A DNA stretch of 15,378 bases from Oscillospiraceae bacterium (lineage in GTDB: Bacteria > Bacillota > Clostridia > Oscillospirales > Acutalibacteraceae), in assembly GCA_902796535.1 (NCBI GenBank), contig CADBPL010000176.1:1-15378 (forward strand), read 5' to 3'. Position numbers and translations under genes: made by a program. The notes beneath the pieces are model-generated. The model saw only the letters and a list, made by a program, of their open reading frames with translations, searched no databases and was not told the DNA's origin. Within the stretch, counting starts at the first letter, position 1; the number at the start of each line of letters is the position of its first letter. Shown one piece after another: positions 1 to 7,025 of the stretch.

Positions 1-54
1 CCACGCGCACGCGCCGCAGCCGACGCACCGTTCTTCCTGAATCCGATAAGCCAT
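1..54 (-). CDS. 4Fe-4S ferredoxin-type electron-transfer subunit of the AOR (N-terminal 18 codons only)
   Basis: Partial gene running off the left edge. The ATG at 54-52 opens a frame reading MAYRIQEERCVGCGACAW, and CxxCxxC is the start of a bacterial 4Fe-4S binding motif. It begins 3 nt after the moaD-like stop (TAA at 60-58), so it is the fifth gene of the mogA-moeB-aor-moaD operon. AOR-family tungstoenzymes of gut and other anaerobes are commonly encoded beside a small polyferredoxin subunit that carries electrons away from the catalytic subunit; that role here is inferred from position. Too little is visible to tell a single-cluster ferredoxin from a multi-cluster subunit. Confidence 0.75.
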   Translation of the reverse strand, partial: MAYRIQEERCVGCGACAW

Positions 55-57
55 ATC

Positions 58-312
58 TTAACCTCCCGACGCCGGTGACAGCAGCCATATCTCGTCGCCG
101 TCGGCGAGCTTCTGAGATTTTTTGCGGCAGCTTTCACCGTTGAGATAGATGACCGCGTCTTTGAACTGCAGCCCGGAATCCATTTGAATATGACCGAGTT
201 TTTCATTCAAAGCGGAAAAGACGTCTTTGAGTTTATCCGCTTCCAGCTCCACCTGCTGTGTGTGCGTATCCACACGGAACACGCCGAACAGCTTGACCGT
301 AACCTTTGCCAT
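58..312 (-). CDS. MoaD/ThiS-family sulfur carrier protein
   Basis: 84-residue ubiquitin-like sulfur carrier. The chain starts with a beta strand (MAKVTVKLFGVFR) and ends in the diagnostic SPASGG, whose terminal Gly-Gly (residues 83-84) is adenylated and thiocarboxylated so it can donate sulfur. The length is normal for MoaD. The start ATG shares one base with the aor stop (TGATG, 314-310), so translation is coupled. The E1-like activator lies just upstream of aor, making a complete carrier/activator pair around the tungstoenzyme gene. It probably supplies dithiolene sulfur to molybdopterin synthase. A ThiS-like role or a dedicated AOR-associated role cannot be excluded, because no moaE is present in the window. 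Confidence 0.85.
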   Translation of the reverse strand: MAKVTVKLFGVFRVDTHTQQVELEADKLKDVFSALNEKLGHIQMDSGLQFKDAVIYLNGESCRKKSQKLADGDEIWLLSPASGG

Positions 313-2243
313 CAGCGATACGCCTCCTTCACCGCTTCTTCATAAACCGATTTGTCGAGCTGAATGCCGAGCGACTTCAGACGGTGCCATTTCGGGATGC
401 CGTCCTTCCAGCCTCTGGCCCGGTAATACACGGGCTTCATTTTATCCAGCGGCACCTTCGTGCGCGGGTCGTTCGGTTCCTGCGGCTCATCCGTGAGCCG
501 CCCGGGCAGCTGATCGGCGTCCGCCTTCTGCCCTAAAATAATGTTGGCGATGCGTTCCGTGTTGTAGCCGTAAGCGCCCCAGGTGAGCATCGACGCCATG
601 GTCGAGCGCAGGCCGGTGGCGTATTTGATGGCGTAGGATTCGGGCAGCAGCGGAATGTTGATTTTCGGCGCTTTGGTGAAATGGCTGAGCAGGTTGATCA
701 CCGGGCCGACGTAGGGAAAAGCCGCGAGAATGACCTTGGTCACGGGCCAGTTGGGCTTGTCGATCAGGAACCCGGGCAGCACGGCGTAGCTTGTGAACAG
801 GCATTCGCCGCCGGCGGAAACCGCCTCCATCAGGTTCTGGAACATGATCGCCAGCGCGGCCTTGCCGTGGTGCGTCAGGGAATCGACGTCGAGACCGAGG
901 CCTTCGACCACGACCATATAGCCCGCGTTCAGGTGGCAGCCGCCGCGGTTGGAGGTGGCGTAGCCGAGGCCGTGCCCCACCGCGTGGCGCGGCGTGTAGG
1001 CGGCCAGCTCCATGCCCTTGGCGTTGATCGAATATTCTTTGCCGCCAAACTGCTCGCTCAGCCAGCGCGAGCCGTTGGCGAGCATATCGTATTCGCCCTC
1101 GCGCCGGGCGATCTTTTCAAAAATTTCTTCAATGTTGTCGGTTCTGCCGAATTCCAGCCCGAAATCGTGCACGCCTTTTTCTTTTAATTCCATGGCGAAG
1201 GCGACCGTGCCGGCGGCGGAAATGGAATCCATGCCCAGCTCGTCGAGCACATAGTTCCAGCGAATGATCTTTTCAAGGTCGTCGTTGAGAATATTGGCGC
1301 CGAGCAGGCCGAGAATTTCCAGCTCCGGCCCTTTGACGACCTTGCCGTCGACCCTGACCATGCGCGCGCAGCGGATGGCGCAGGTGGTGCAGGCGGCGTT
1401 GGAAACCAGGTGCTTTTCGGCGAGCTCTTCGCCGGATATTTTTTCAAACCCGTCAAAACGCCCCGCGCTGAAATTTTTGGTGGCGAGGATCCTGTGCGCC
1501 TGCATGGGCGCGATCAGCCCGGCGGTGCCCAGCTTGGGCAGCTGCCTGCCAGTGAGCGGGTGGGTTTTGAGGATGTGCACCCACTTTTCGTTGGTTTTGC
1601 GCAGCTTTTCGCGGTTGCGCACGTTTGGCAGCGCCGTGCCGAACGCGGTGACGGCCTTGAGATTTTTGTCGCCGAACACAGCGCCGACGCCGCCCCGCCC
1701 CGCCGTTCTCTCATTGGAAAACACGCAGGCATACAGCACCTTGTTTTCGCCCGCGGGGCCGATGACGAGCTTGCCTGTCCGCTCGGGCAGCATTTCCTGC
1801 GTTTCCATTGTGGTTTTGCCCCAGAGCGAAGCCGCATCCGTGAAAACGACGTCGTTGTGTGTGATGTTCACCGTAACGGGCTTTTCGCTCCGGCCGGTGA
1901 AGATCACGGCGTCATACCCCGTTCGTTTGAGCCACAGCCCGAAATCGCCGCCGCAGTTGGACGAGGTGAGGATGCCGGTGAGCGGCGAAATGGTGGAAAT
2001 ATTGAACCGGGAGGAATTCGGGCAGCCGCAGCCGGTCAGCGGGCCGGTGGTGACCACGATCCAGTTATCCTCATCAAAAGCCTTCATGCCGGGGCGGATG
2101 TGGTGCAGCAGAATATCCGCCGCCATGATCTTGCCGCCAAGGGTGCGTTTTCGGTCCGCGTCCGTCCACGGAAAGAGCGAATGCGTGCGGTTCGTCAGAT
2201 CAACGAACAGCACCTTGCCCATGTAGCCGTCGTATGGTTTCAT
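312..2243 (-). CDS. aor: Aldehyde:ferredoxin oxidoreductase-family tungstoenzyme, catalytic subunit
   Basis: 643 residues, slightly longer than the roughly 600-620 usual for the family. AOR enzymes oxidise aldehydes to carboxylic acids with ferredoxin, using a tungsten bis-pterin cofactor and one 4Fe-4S cluster. The N-terminal domain (to about residue 210) has family patterns such as GGKIMAADIL, GPLTGCGCPNSSR and AGRGGVGAVFG. The first three cluster cysteines form CxxCxxxC at C285, C288 and C292. The pterin motif DxxGxD is intact (D334-E-L-G-M-D339). The fourth cluster cysteine is probably C481, but its context reads SAGGEC rather than the usual DxxGLC. No signal peptide, so cytoplasmic. The ATG is preceded by AAAGGAG at 9 nt. 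The gene lies 15 nt after the E1-like gene and overlaps moaD by 1 nt. The substrate cannot be deduced; 'AOR family' is firm, a particular subtype is not. Confidence 0.93.
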   Translation of the reverse strand: MKPYDGYMGKVLFVDLTNRTHSLFPWTDADRKRTLGGKIMAADILLHHIRPGMKAFDEDNWIVVTTGPLTGCGCPNSSRFNISTISPLTGILTSSNCGGDFGLWLKRTGYDAVIFTGRSEKPVTVNITHNDVVFTDAASLWGKTTMETQEMLPERTGKLVIGPAGENKVLYACVFSNERTAGRGGVGAVFGDKNLKAVTAFGTALPNVRNREKLRKTNEKWVHILKTHPLTGRQLPKLGTAGLIAPMQAHRILATKNFSAGRFDGFEKISGEELAEKHLVSNAACTTCAIRCARMVRVDGKVVKGPELEILGLLGANILNDDLEKIIRWNYVLDELGMDSISAAGTVAFAMELKEKGVHDFGLEFGRTDNIEEIFEKIARREGEYDMLANGSRWLSEQFGGKEYSINAKGMELAAYTPRHAVGHGLGYATSNRGGCHLNAGYMVVVEGLGLDVDSLTHHGKAALAIMFQNLMEAVSAGGECLFTSYAVLPGFLIDKPNWPVTKVILAAFPYVGPVINLLSHFTKAPKINIPLLPESYAIKYATGLRSTMASMLTWGAYGYNTERIANIILGQKADADQLPGRLTDEPQEPNDPRTKVPLDKMKPVYYRARGWKDGIPKWHRLKSLGIQLDKSVYEEAVKEAYR

Positions 2244-2258
2244 CGCCGACGCTCCTTT

Positions 2259-2903
2259 CTATTGAATCTGAAGGGAATGGATCTCGTTGTTGTCAAAAAC
2301 ATACAGTTTTCCGGCGCACTGTGTGTCGCCGCAAAGAAGCTGTGCAGCCAGCTGCGCCTGCAGCGCGCCGATCACACCGACGGTGCTGCTCACGGAAACG
2401 GGCGAAGGGTTTTCCGCCGCCAGAAGCCCGGCCTGCGCCAGATCGGGCGTCCGCCCGGGCAGATACGCATAGGCCGTGCCGAAAAAGCCGTGAATGCCGC
2501 CGTTGACGAGCGGAACGCCGCTTTCTTTGCAAAAATCGTTCAGCAAGCGCCGCGCCGCAAGATGATCCACCGCGGCGATGATGACGTCTGTGCCGCGGAA
2601 GTCGGAAAGGTCATCGGCTACTGAAATGAATTGCCGAACGCCCGTAAGAACACAGTCGGGCGCATAGGCCGCAAGCCGCGCCGCGAGCAGCTCGCTCTTC
2701 GGCCGCCCGACGTCCTCCGGCGTGTAAAAAAACTGCCGGTTGAGGTTGCGTTCTTCAACCGTGTCGCCGTCGATCAGGCAAAGCCTGCCGACCCCCATGC
2801 CGCAAAGGTGCGCGGCGGCGTTCGTGCCCAGCCCGCCGCAGCCGACAATGACGGCGCTTTTGCCGGAAAGGTCAAAGCCCTGTGTTTCGGATTTGATGCT
2901 CAT
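2259..2903 (-). CDS. E1-like (MoeB/ThiF/HesA family) adenylyltransferase
   Basis: 214 residues. ThiF-family proteins adenylate the C-terminal glycine of MoaD or ThiS. Visible features are the Rossmann nucleotide loop GCGGLG (21-26), the ATP-binding stretch LIDGDTVEERNLNRQ (43-57, with R56 in the arginine-finger position), K69 in RPKSELL, the catalytic aspartate D113 in AAVDHLAAR, and the C-terminal VGVIGALQAQLAAQLL helix typical of MoeB. It is shorter than E. coli MoeB (about 249 aa) and lacks the two CxxC zinc pairs, placing it in the short HesA-like branch. Its ATG overlaps the mogA stop by 4 nt (ATGA). The obvious partner is the MoaD-like protein two genes downstream. A ThiF role is the alternative, but context strongly favours cofactor synthesis. 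Confidence 0.88.
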   Translation of the reverse strand: MSIKSETQGFDLSGKSAVIVGCGGLGTNAAAHLCGMGVGRLCLIDGDTVEERNLNRQFFYTPEDVGRPKSELLAARLAAYAPDCVLTGVRQFISVADDLSDFRGTDVIIAAVDHLAARRLLNDFCKESGVPLVNGGIHGFFGTAYAYLPGRTPDLAQAGLLAAENPSPVSVSSTVGVIGALQAQLAAQLLCGDTQCAGKLYVFDNNEIHSLQIQ

Positions 2904-3394
2904 TTGCCGTAATTCCCCCCGCAGCTGAGCGTGTTGCCGCCGAGCGTTTCGACCGCGTGCGGCAGCACGGGCAGCACGACCCCGAGGCTCTCTCTCACGG
3001 CCTTTGGGCTGCCGGGCAGGTTGATGATGAGCGTTTTGCCGCGAATGCCGCTCACGGCGCGGGAGAGCATCGCCCGGTTCGTGATCTCAAGGCTTTTCAT
3101 GCGGATGGCCTCGCTGACGCCCGGCGTTTCCCGTTCGAGCACCGCTTTTGTTGCTTCGGGCGTAACGTCGCGCGGGGCAAAGCCCGTGCCGCCCGTGGTA
3201 AAAATCACGTCGCAGCGCGCCTCATCGGCCAGCTCGAGCAGCGCCTGTTTGATCAGCGCCTGTTCGTCGGGCACAAGCCGGTATTCCGTTGTATCGGAAA
3301 GCTCCCGCACACACCCGGCGATCGCGGGGCCGCTTTGATCCTCACATTCGCCGCGGTAACAGCGGTCGCTGACGCTGATGATTCCGATTTTCAT
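2900..3394 (-). CDS. mogA: Molybdopterin adenylyltransferase, MogA/MoaB family
   Basis: 164 residues from the chosen start. MogA-type proteins transfer AMP from ATP to molybdopterin, making the MPT-AMP that MoeA uses for metal insertion. The family signatures are SVSDR near the N-terminus (7-11), TTGGTGFAPRDVTPEAT (66-82) and INLPGSPKAV (124-133). An ATG nine codons upstream (3421) would add MIKYHWVIG, but it was rejected. The better-matching promoter (-10 at 3417-3412) lies inside that extension and predicts transcription starting near 3405. The family also normally begins at the MKIGIIS equivalent, and GGTGAT of the extended Shine-Dalgarno sits just before the 3394 ATG. First gene of the aor operon. 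MogA and MoaB paralogues cannot be separated by eye. Confidence 0.9.
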   Translation of the reverse strand: MKIGIISVSDRCYRGECEDQSGPAIAGCVRELSDTTEYRLVPDEQALIKQALLELADEARCDVIFTTGGTGFAPRDVTPEATKAVLERETPGVSEAIRMKSLEITNRAMLSRAVSGIRGKTLIINLPGSPKAVRESLGVVLPVLPHAVETLGGNTLSCGGNYGK

Positions 3395-3411
3395 TCCAAT
3401 CACCCAATGGT

Positions 3412-3440
3412 ATTTTATCATGTAAGTTGCCTGTTTTCAA
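3412..3440 (-). promoter_or_regulatory. Sigma-A promoter of the mogA-moeB-aor-moaD operon
   Basis: On the minus strand, TTGAAA (3440-3435), a 17-nt spacer, then TAAAAT (3417-3412), which is 5/6 and 5/6 to consensus. The predicted start is near 3405, leaving a leader of only about 10 nt before the mogA ATG at 3394. That leaves no room for a riboswitch on this operon. Confidence 0.75.
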
Positions 3441-3450
3441 GAAAATTCTC

Positions 3451-3479
3451 TTTTATTTTTTAACACAATGTGCTATGAT
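3451..3479 (+). promoter_or_regulatory. Extended -10 promoter of the tup-moe-moa operon
   Basis: TGCTATGAT at 3471-3479 is an extended -10 (TGn plus TATGAT). The -35 position at 17-nt spacing reads TTTTAT and is weak, as is common with an extended -10. The predicted start is near 3486, immediately before the first paired base of the riboswitch at 3491. A short inverted repeat, CACA-A-TGTG (3464-3472), touches the element and could be an operator. Confidence 0.55.
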
Positions 3480-3490
3480 AAAAAAGATGA

Positions 3491-3603
3491 TCAAATCCGA
3501 CTCTGCGCGGCTAAGTGATTTCATAGGCTTCGCAGAGCGCAGCCGAAATCTGTTCCATCGGCTAAAGGGTACGGCGGGAAACGGCCGTGCCTTCCGTGTT
3601 TGA
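3491..3603 (+). promoter_or_regulatory. Molybdenum/tungsten cofactor (Moco/Tuco) riboswitch
   Basis: A structured leader between the promoter and tupA. The closing stem pairs TCAAAT (3491-3496) with GTTTGA (3598-3603). CTCTGCG (3501-3507) pairs with CGCAGAG (3531-3537). AGCCGA (3541-3546) pairs with TCGGCT (3558-3563), and CGGCT (3508-3512) could alternatively pair with AGCCG (3541-3545). GGTACGGC (3568-3575) pairs with GCCGTGCC (3584-3591) around a GGGAAACG loop. The unpaired blocks AAGTGAT (3513-3519), GGCTTCG and the closing GCCTTCCGTG resemble the Moco RNA motif as I remember it. I see no clear P3 hairpin between the AAGTGAT and GGCTTCG blocks, the variant proposed to sense tungsten cofactor. 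The closing stem abuts the tupA AAAAGGAG, with no terminator between, so control of translation initiation is the likely mechanism (inferred). Confidence 0.8.
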
Positions 3604-3618
3604 AAAGGAGACGTCATC

Positions 3619-4491
3619 ATGAAAAAAGCACTGGCTCTTATCTTAGCGGCAATCGTTGCGCTTTCCTTCGCCGCCTGCGGCGCAAAGCCGACGACCGACG
3701 ACGCCGCGACCACCGCCGCGCCAACGCAAACGGCAGCCACCGAAAACAAGGTCATCCGCCTGTCCACCACCACCTCGGTCAACGACTCCGGTCTGCTTCC
3801 CTACCTGCTGCCCACATTTGAAGCGGAAACGGGCTACAAGGTCGAGGTGCAGTCCGCCGGCACGGGCGCCGCGATCCAGAAAGCCAAGGACGGCAACGCC
3901 GACGTGATCCTCGTGCACGCCAAGGCCTCCGAAGAGGAATTCATCGCCGAGGGCTACGGCACGGAACGCCTGCCCTTCATGTACAACTATTTTGTGATCG
4001 TCGGCCCGAAGGACGATCCGGCTGCGGTGAACGGCAGCGCGGACGCGGCGGCCGCCTTTGCCAGGATCCGCGAGAGCAAGAGCAAATTTGTTTCCCGCGG
4101 CGACGAGAGCGGCACGCACAAGGCCGAGCTGAAGATCTGGGGCGACAACGCGCCCGACGCGGCGAAGGACGACTGGTACGTCAGCGCCGGTCAGGGCATG
4201 GGCGCCTGCCTGACGATGGCAAGCGAAATGCAGGCCTACTGCCTGACCGACAAGGCCACCTTCCTGTCGATGAAGGACGAGCTTAACCTTGACATCGTGC
4301 TTGCGGAAGGCGAAGACATGAAAAACACCTATTCGCTCATTGCCGTCAACCCCGAAAAAATCGACGGGCTGAACACCGACGGCGCGAAGGCGTTCATCGA
4401 CTGGATGCTCGGCGACGAAGCCGGCGCCCTCATCGCCAAATACGGCGAAGCGGAATACGGCGCTGCGCTGTTCACCCTGCTTGACAAATAA
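3619..4491 (+). CDS. tupA: Tungstate ABC transporter substrate-binding lipoprotein TupA
   Basis: 290 residues. The N-terminus MKKALALILAAIVALSFAAC is a lipoprotein signal with the modified cysteine at C20, followed by a Thr/Ala-rich linker to about residue 42. The mature part carries the TupA oxyanion-binding motif TTTS (50-53) in STTTSVNDSGLL, then SAGTGAAIQKAKDGNADVILVHA and MYNYFVIVGPKDDPA, and SRGDESGTH (159-167), all typical of TupA rather than ModA. It should capture tungstate with high selectivity outside the membrane. GGAG lies 8 nt before the ATG and directly after the riboswitch closing stem, so this is the gene the riboswitch controls most directly. First gene of an eight-gene operon; tupB follows after 5 nt. 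Confidence 0.93.
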   Translation: MKKALALILAAIVALSFAACGAKPTTDDAATTAAPTQTAATENKVIRLSTTTSVNDSGLLPYLLPTFEAETGYKVEVQSAGTGAAIQKAKDGNADVILVHAKASEEEFIAEGYGTERLPFMYNYFVIVGPKDDPAAVNGSADAAAAFARIRESKSKFVSRGDESGTHKAELKIWGDNAPDAAKDDWYVSAGQGMGACLTMASEMQAYCLTDKATFLSMKDELNLDIVLAEGEDMKNTYSLIAVNPEKIDGLNTDGAKAFIDWMLGDEAGALIAKYGEAEYGAALFTLLDK

Positions 4492-4496
4492 GCCGG

Positions 4497-5183
4497 ATGG
4501 AAAGCTTCCGGCAGGCGTTTCAACTGCTTTTTTCCCTTGACAGGGAGCTGCTGCAGATCATCGGCGTCACGCTGCGCATGTCCTTTTTCAGCACGACGAT
4601 CTCGTGCCTGCTCGGGCTGCCGCTCGGCGCGCTGATCGGCACGCGCAGCTTCAAAGGAAAAAGCTTTCTCAAAAAGCTGATCCATACGCTCATGGGCTTG
4701 CCGCCGGTGGTGGCAGGCCTGTTTGTGTATGTTCTTTTCACCCACTACGGGCCGTTCGGCAGCCTGAACCTGCTGTTCACGGTCAAAGCCATGGTCGTCG
4801 CGCAGGTGCTGCTCATCACGCCCCTCGTCGTCGGGCTGTCCTCCTCGTTCCTCGAGGGCACGTCAAGGCCCGTGATCGACACGGCGCGCGGGCTCGGTCT
4901 GTCAAAGGCCGGAACCGTCTGGCTGTGCCTTTCCGAGGGGCGCTCCGCCCTGCTCTCCGTCGTGCTCAGCGCGTTCGGGCGTTCCATTGCCGAGGTCGGC
5001 GCGGTGAGCATCGTCGGCGGCAATATTCAGTGGAAGACCCGGGTCATGACCACCGCCATCATGCTGGAAACCAACAAGGGCAAGTTTTCGTTTGCGCTGG
5101 CGCTGGGTATGATCCTGCTGCTCATCGGTTTTGTTGTCAACGCGCTGGCCTCGTTTGCCGGAAAGGAGCCTGCCGATGATTGA
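4497..5183 (+). CDS. tupB: Tungstate ABC transporter permease TupB
   Basis: 228 residues with about five hydrophobic membrane segments (roughly 29-48, 66-82, 95-117, 150-172 and 198-220). The cytoplasmic coupling loop DTARGLGLSKAGTVWLCL (128-145) is the binding-protein-dependent permease EAA-type motif. GRSIAEVGAVSIVGGNI (161-177) and TTAIMLETNKGKF are characteristic of TupB. It forms the tungstate channel with TupC. The ATG has only a poor Shine-Dalgarno (GCCGG) and lies 5 nt after the tupA stop, so it probably depends on coupling to tupA. It overlaps tupC by 8 nt. Confidence 0.92.
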   Translation: MESFRQAFQLLFSLDRELLQIIGVTLRMSFFSTTISCLLGLPLGALIGTRSFKGKSFLKKLIHTLMGLPPVVAGLFVYVLFTHYGPFGSLNLLFTVKAMVVAQVLLITPLVVGLSSSFLEGTSRPVIDTARGLGLSKAGTVWLCLSEGRSALLSVVLSAFGRSIAEVGAVSIVGGNIQWKTRVMTTAIMLETNKGKFSFALALGMILLLIGFVVNALASFAGKEPADD

Positions 5184-5829
5184 GATCAGGGATTTGAAAA
5201 AGTGCTACGGGGAACGCACCGTGCTGGACATTCCCGCACTGACTGTCAAAGACGGCGAGGCCCTCGCTCTGGCCGGGCCGAACGGCAGCGGCAAAACCAC
5301 GCTGCTGCGGCTGTTGTCCGGTCTGCTCAAAAGCAGCGGCGGCACGGTCAAAAAGCCCGGGAAGGTGCTTTATATGCCGCAGCAAGCCTACGCCTTCAAG
5401 GGCGATCTCATCCGCAACGTCACCCTTGCGGGCTGTGACAGGAGCGAAGCAGACCGGCTGCTCGAAAAGCTGGAGCTGTCCGCGCTCGCGCACAAAAAAG
5501 CCACCTCGCTTTCGGGCGGCGAATTGCAGCGGCTCTCGCTTTGCCGCGTGCTCTCCGTTGACTGCGAATTGCTGCTGCTGGACGAACCGACCGGCGCGTG
5601 CGACGCAAGGGGCGCGGAGCTGGTGATCAACGCGATTCGGGAATACCGCAGCAAAACCGGCTGCACGGTGCTGATCAGCACCCATTCCCCCGTTCTCGCC
5701 CTGAATGCCGCCGATCGGCTGATCATCCTCAACAGCGGGCGGATCGAAGCGGACGGAAAGCCGAAGGAAATTCTGACAAGCCCGGAAAACGAATGGACGC
5801 AGCACTTTATTGCGGGGTGGAAAATCTGA
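5176..5829 (+). CDS. tupC: Tungstate ABC transporter ATP-binding protein TupC
   Basis: 217 residues, a minimal ABC ATPase. Walker A is GPNGSGKTT (34-42), the Q-loop is MPQQAYAF (Q69/Q70), the signature is LSGGELQR (112-119), Walker B is LLLLDEP (132-138) with catalytic E137, and the H-loop histidine is H170 in STHSP. An in-frame ATG at 5131 was rejected because it lies deep in tupB, has no ribosome site and would precede the conserved MIEIRDLKKCYG start. AGGAG (5164-5168) is 7 nt before the 5176 ATG. It lacks the C-terminal regulatory domain found in some ModC proteins. The stop shares one base with moeA1 (TGATG). It powers tungstate uptake through TupB. Confidence 0.92.
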   Translation: MIEIRDLKKCYGERTVLDIPALTVKDGEALALAGPNGSGKTTLLRLLSGLLKSSGGTVKKPGKVLYMPQQAYAFKGDLIRNVTLAGCDRSEADRLLEKLELSALAHKKATSLSGGELQRLSLCRVLSVDCELLLLDEPTGACDARGAELVINAIREYRSKTGCTVLISTHSPVLALNAADRLIILNSGRIEADGKPKEILTSPENEWTQHFIAGWKI

Positions 5830-7025
5830 TGCTCAACGTAGTGACCAAAGACGAAGCCGTCAAAGCCGTGAAGGCGCACGCCGCCGGTCTTGCCGCCAAA
5901 ACGGAACCCGTCGCCGTTTTTGACGCTTTGGGCAGAACGCTCGCCGAAGACGTTGTTTCAACCGAAAATATCCCTGCCTTTGACCGCTCGACCGTGGACG
6001 GCTATGCCGTGTGCGCCGCCGACACGTTCGGCGCGGGCGCGTCGATCCCCGCGCAACTGGAGATCGCGGGTGAAATTCTCATGGGCGAAGCGCCCGGTTT
6101 CACATTGAAAAGAGGTCAGTGCGCGAAGATCGCCACGGGCGGTATGCTGCCCGCGGGCGCAAACGCCGCCGTGATGGTGGAGCACACTGACAGCGAGGGC
6201 GGGCTTTGCCTGGTTTACCGTTCCGCCGCGCCGTTTGAAAACATCACAAAAGCCGGCGACGACGTTGCCGCGGGCGAAACCGCTTTAAAAAAAGGAACCG
6301 TCGTTACGCCTGCCGCCGTCGGCGTGCTCAGCGCGCTGGGCATTGACCGGATCACGGTTTACCAAAAGCCGATCCTCGCCGTGATCTCCACGGGCGATGA
6401 AATTGTCAGCGGCGCGCCGCAGCCCGGTCAGGTCAGAGACGTCAACACCCTTCTGCTCGCTTCCGCCGTGAAGGAATACGGCTGCGAGCCGCTGGTGTAC
6501 GGCGTGGTGAAGGACGACCGCGGCGCCATTGAACGGGCGGTGAAGGAATGCGTGGAACGCGCCGACGCCGTGCTGATTTCGGGCGGCTCCTCAGCGGGCA
6601 CAAAAGACATGACCGTGCAGATCATCGACGCGCTGGGCAAGGCGTATTTTCACGGCATTGCCATGAAGCCCGGCAAGCCGACCATCTTCGGCGTGATCGG
6701 CGGCAAGCCCGTGTTCGGGCTGCCCGGCCACCCGCTGGCGGCTTATTTCGTGTTCCGGCTGATCGTGGCGGAATGGATCCGAAGCGTTTTCAGCCGGGCA
6801 AACGACAAGCCGAAACGCACCGGCACGCTGGCGGTCAACATTCCCTCCAACCACGGCCGGGAGGAATACCTCTGCGTGACCCTGAACGAAAACAACGAAG
6901 TCGTTCCGCTGCACACCAAATCTGGCATTGTTTCCGTGCTGTCAAAAGCGGAGGGCTTCATCAAAATCGAACGCAACGCCGAAGGCCTGTTCAAAGGAAC
7001 CGCGGCAGACATATACGAATTATGA
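5829..7025 (+). CDS. moeA: Molybdopterin molybdenumtransferase MoeA, first paralogue
   Basis: 398 residues, the normal MoeA length. MoeA inserts molybdate or tungstate into adenylated molybdopterin and releases AMP. Domain order is conserved: PAFDRSTVDGYAV (49-61) in the N-terminal region; KIATGGMLPAGANAAVMVEH (100-119); the MoCF-type domain III with ISTGDEIV (186-193), SGGSSAGTKDMT (251-262) and MKPGKPTIFG through GLPGHPLAAY; and a C-terminal beta domain from about residue 325. The start shares one base with the tupC stop. The longer in-frame reading starting at 5598 lies inside tupC and is not real. It is followed immediately (4-nt ATGA overlap) by a second MoeA. Its position right after tupABC suggests a role in metal insertion, perhaps tungsten specific; that specificity is inference. 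Confidence 0.92.
   Translation: MLNVVTKDEAVKAVKAHAAGLAAKTEPVAVFDALGRTLAEDVVSTENIPAFDRSTVDGYAVCAADTFGAGASIPAQLEIAGEILMGEAPGFTLKRGQCAKIATGGMLPAGANAAVMVEHTDSEGGLCLVYRSAAPFENITKAGDDVAAGETALKKGTVVTPAAVGVLSALGIDRITVYQKPILAVISTGDEIVSGAPQPGQVRDVNTLLLASAVKEYGCEPLVYGVVKDDRGAIERAVKECVERADAVLISGGSSAGTKDMTVQIIDALGKAYFHGIAMKPGKPTIFGVIGGKPVFGLPGHPLAAYFVFRLIVAEWIRSVFSRANDKPKRTGTLAVNIPSNHGREEYLCVTLNENNEVVPLHTKSGIVSVLSKAEGFIKIERNAEGLFKGTAADIYEL

Noticed and set aside
1410..2624. 404-codon open frame on the plus strand opposite aor and the E1-like gene
   Set aside because: Shadow of GC-biased codons in genuine minus-strand genes; Arg/Ala/His-rich, no recognisable family, crosses a gene boundary.
3395..3421. 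N-terminal extension of MogA (MIKYHWVIG)
   Set aside because: The best promoter's -10 lies inside it and the family begins at the next methionine, so it is probably not transcribed.
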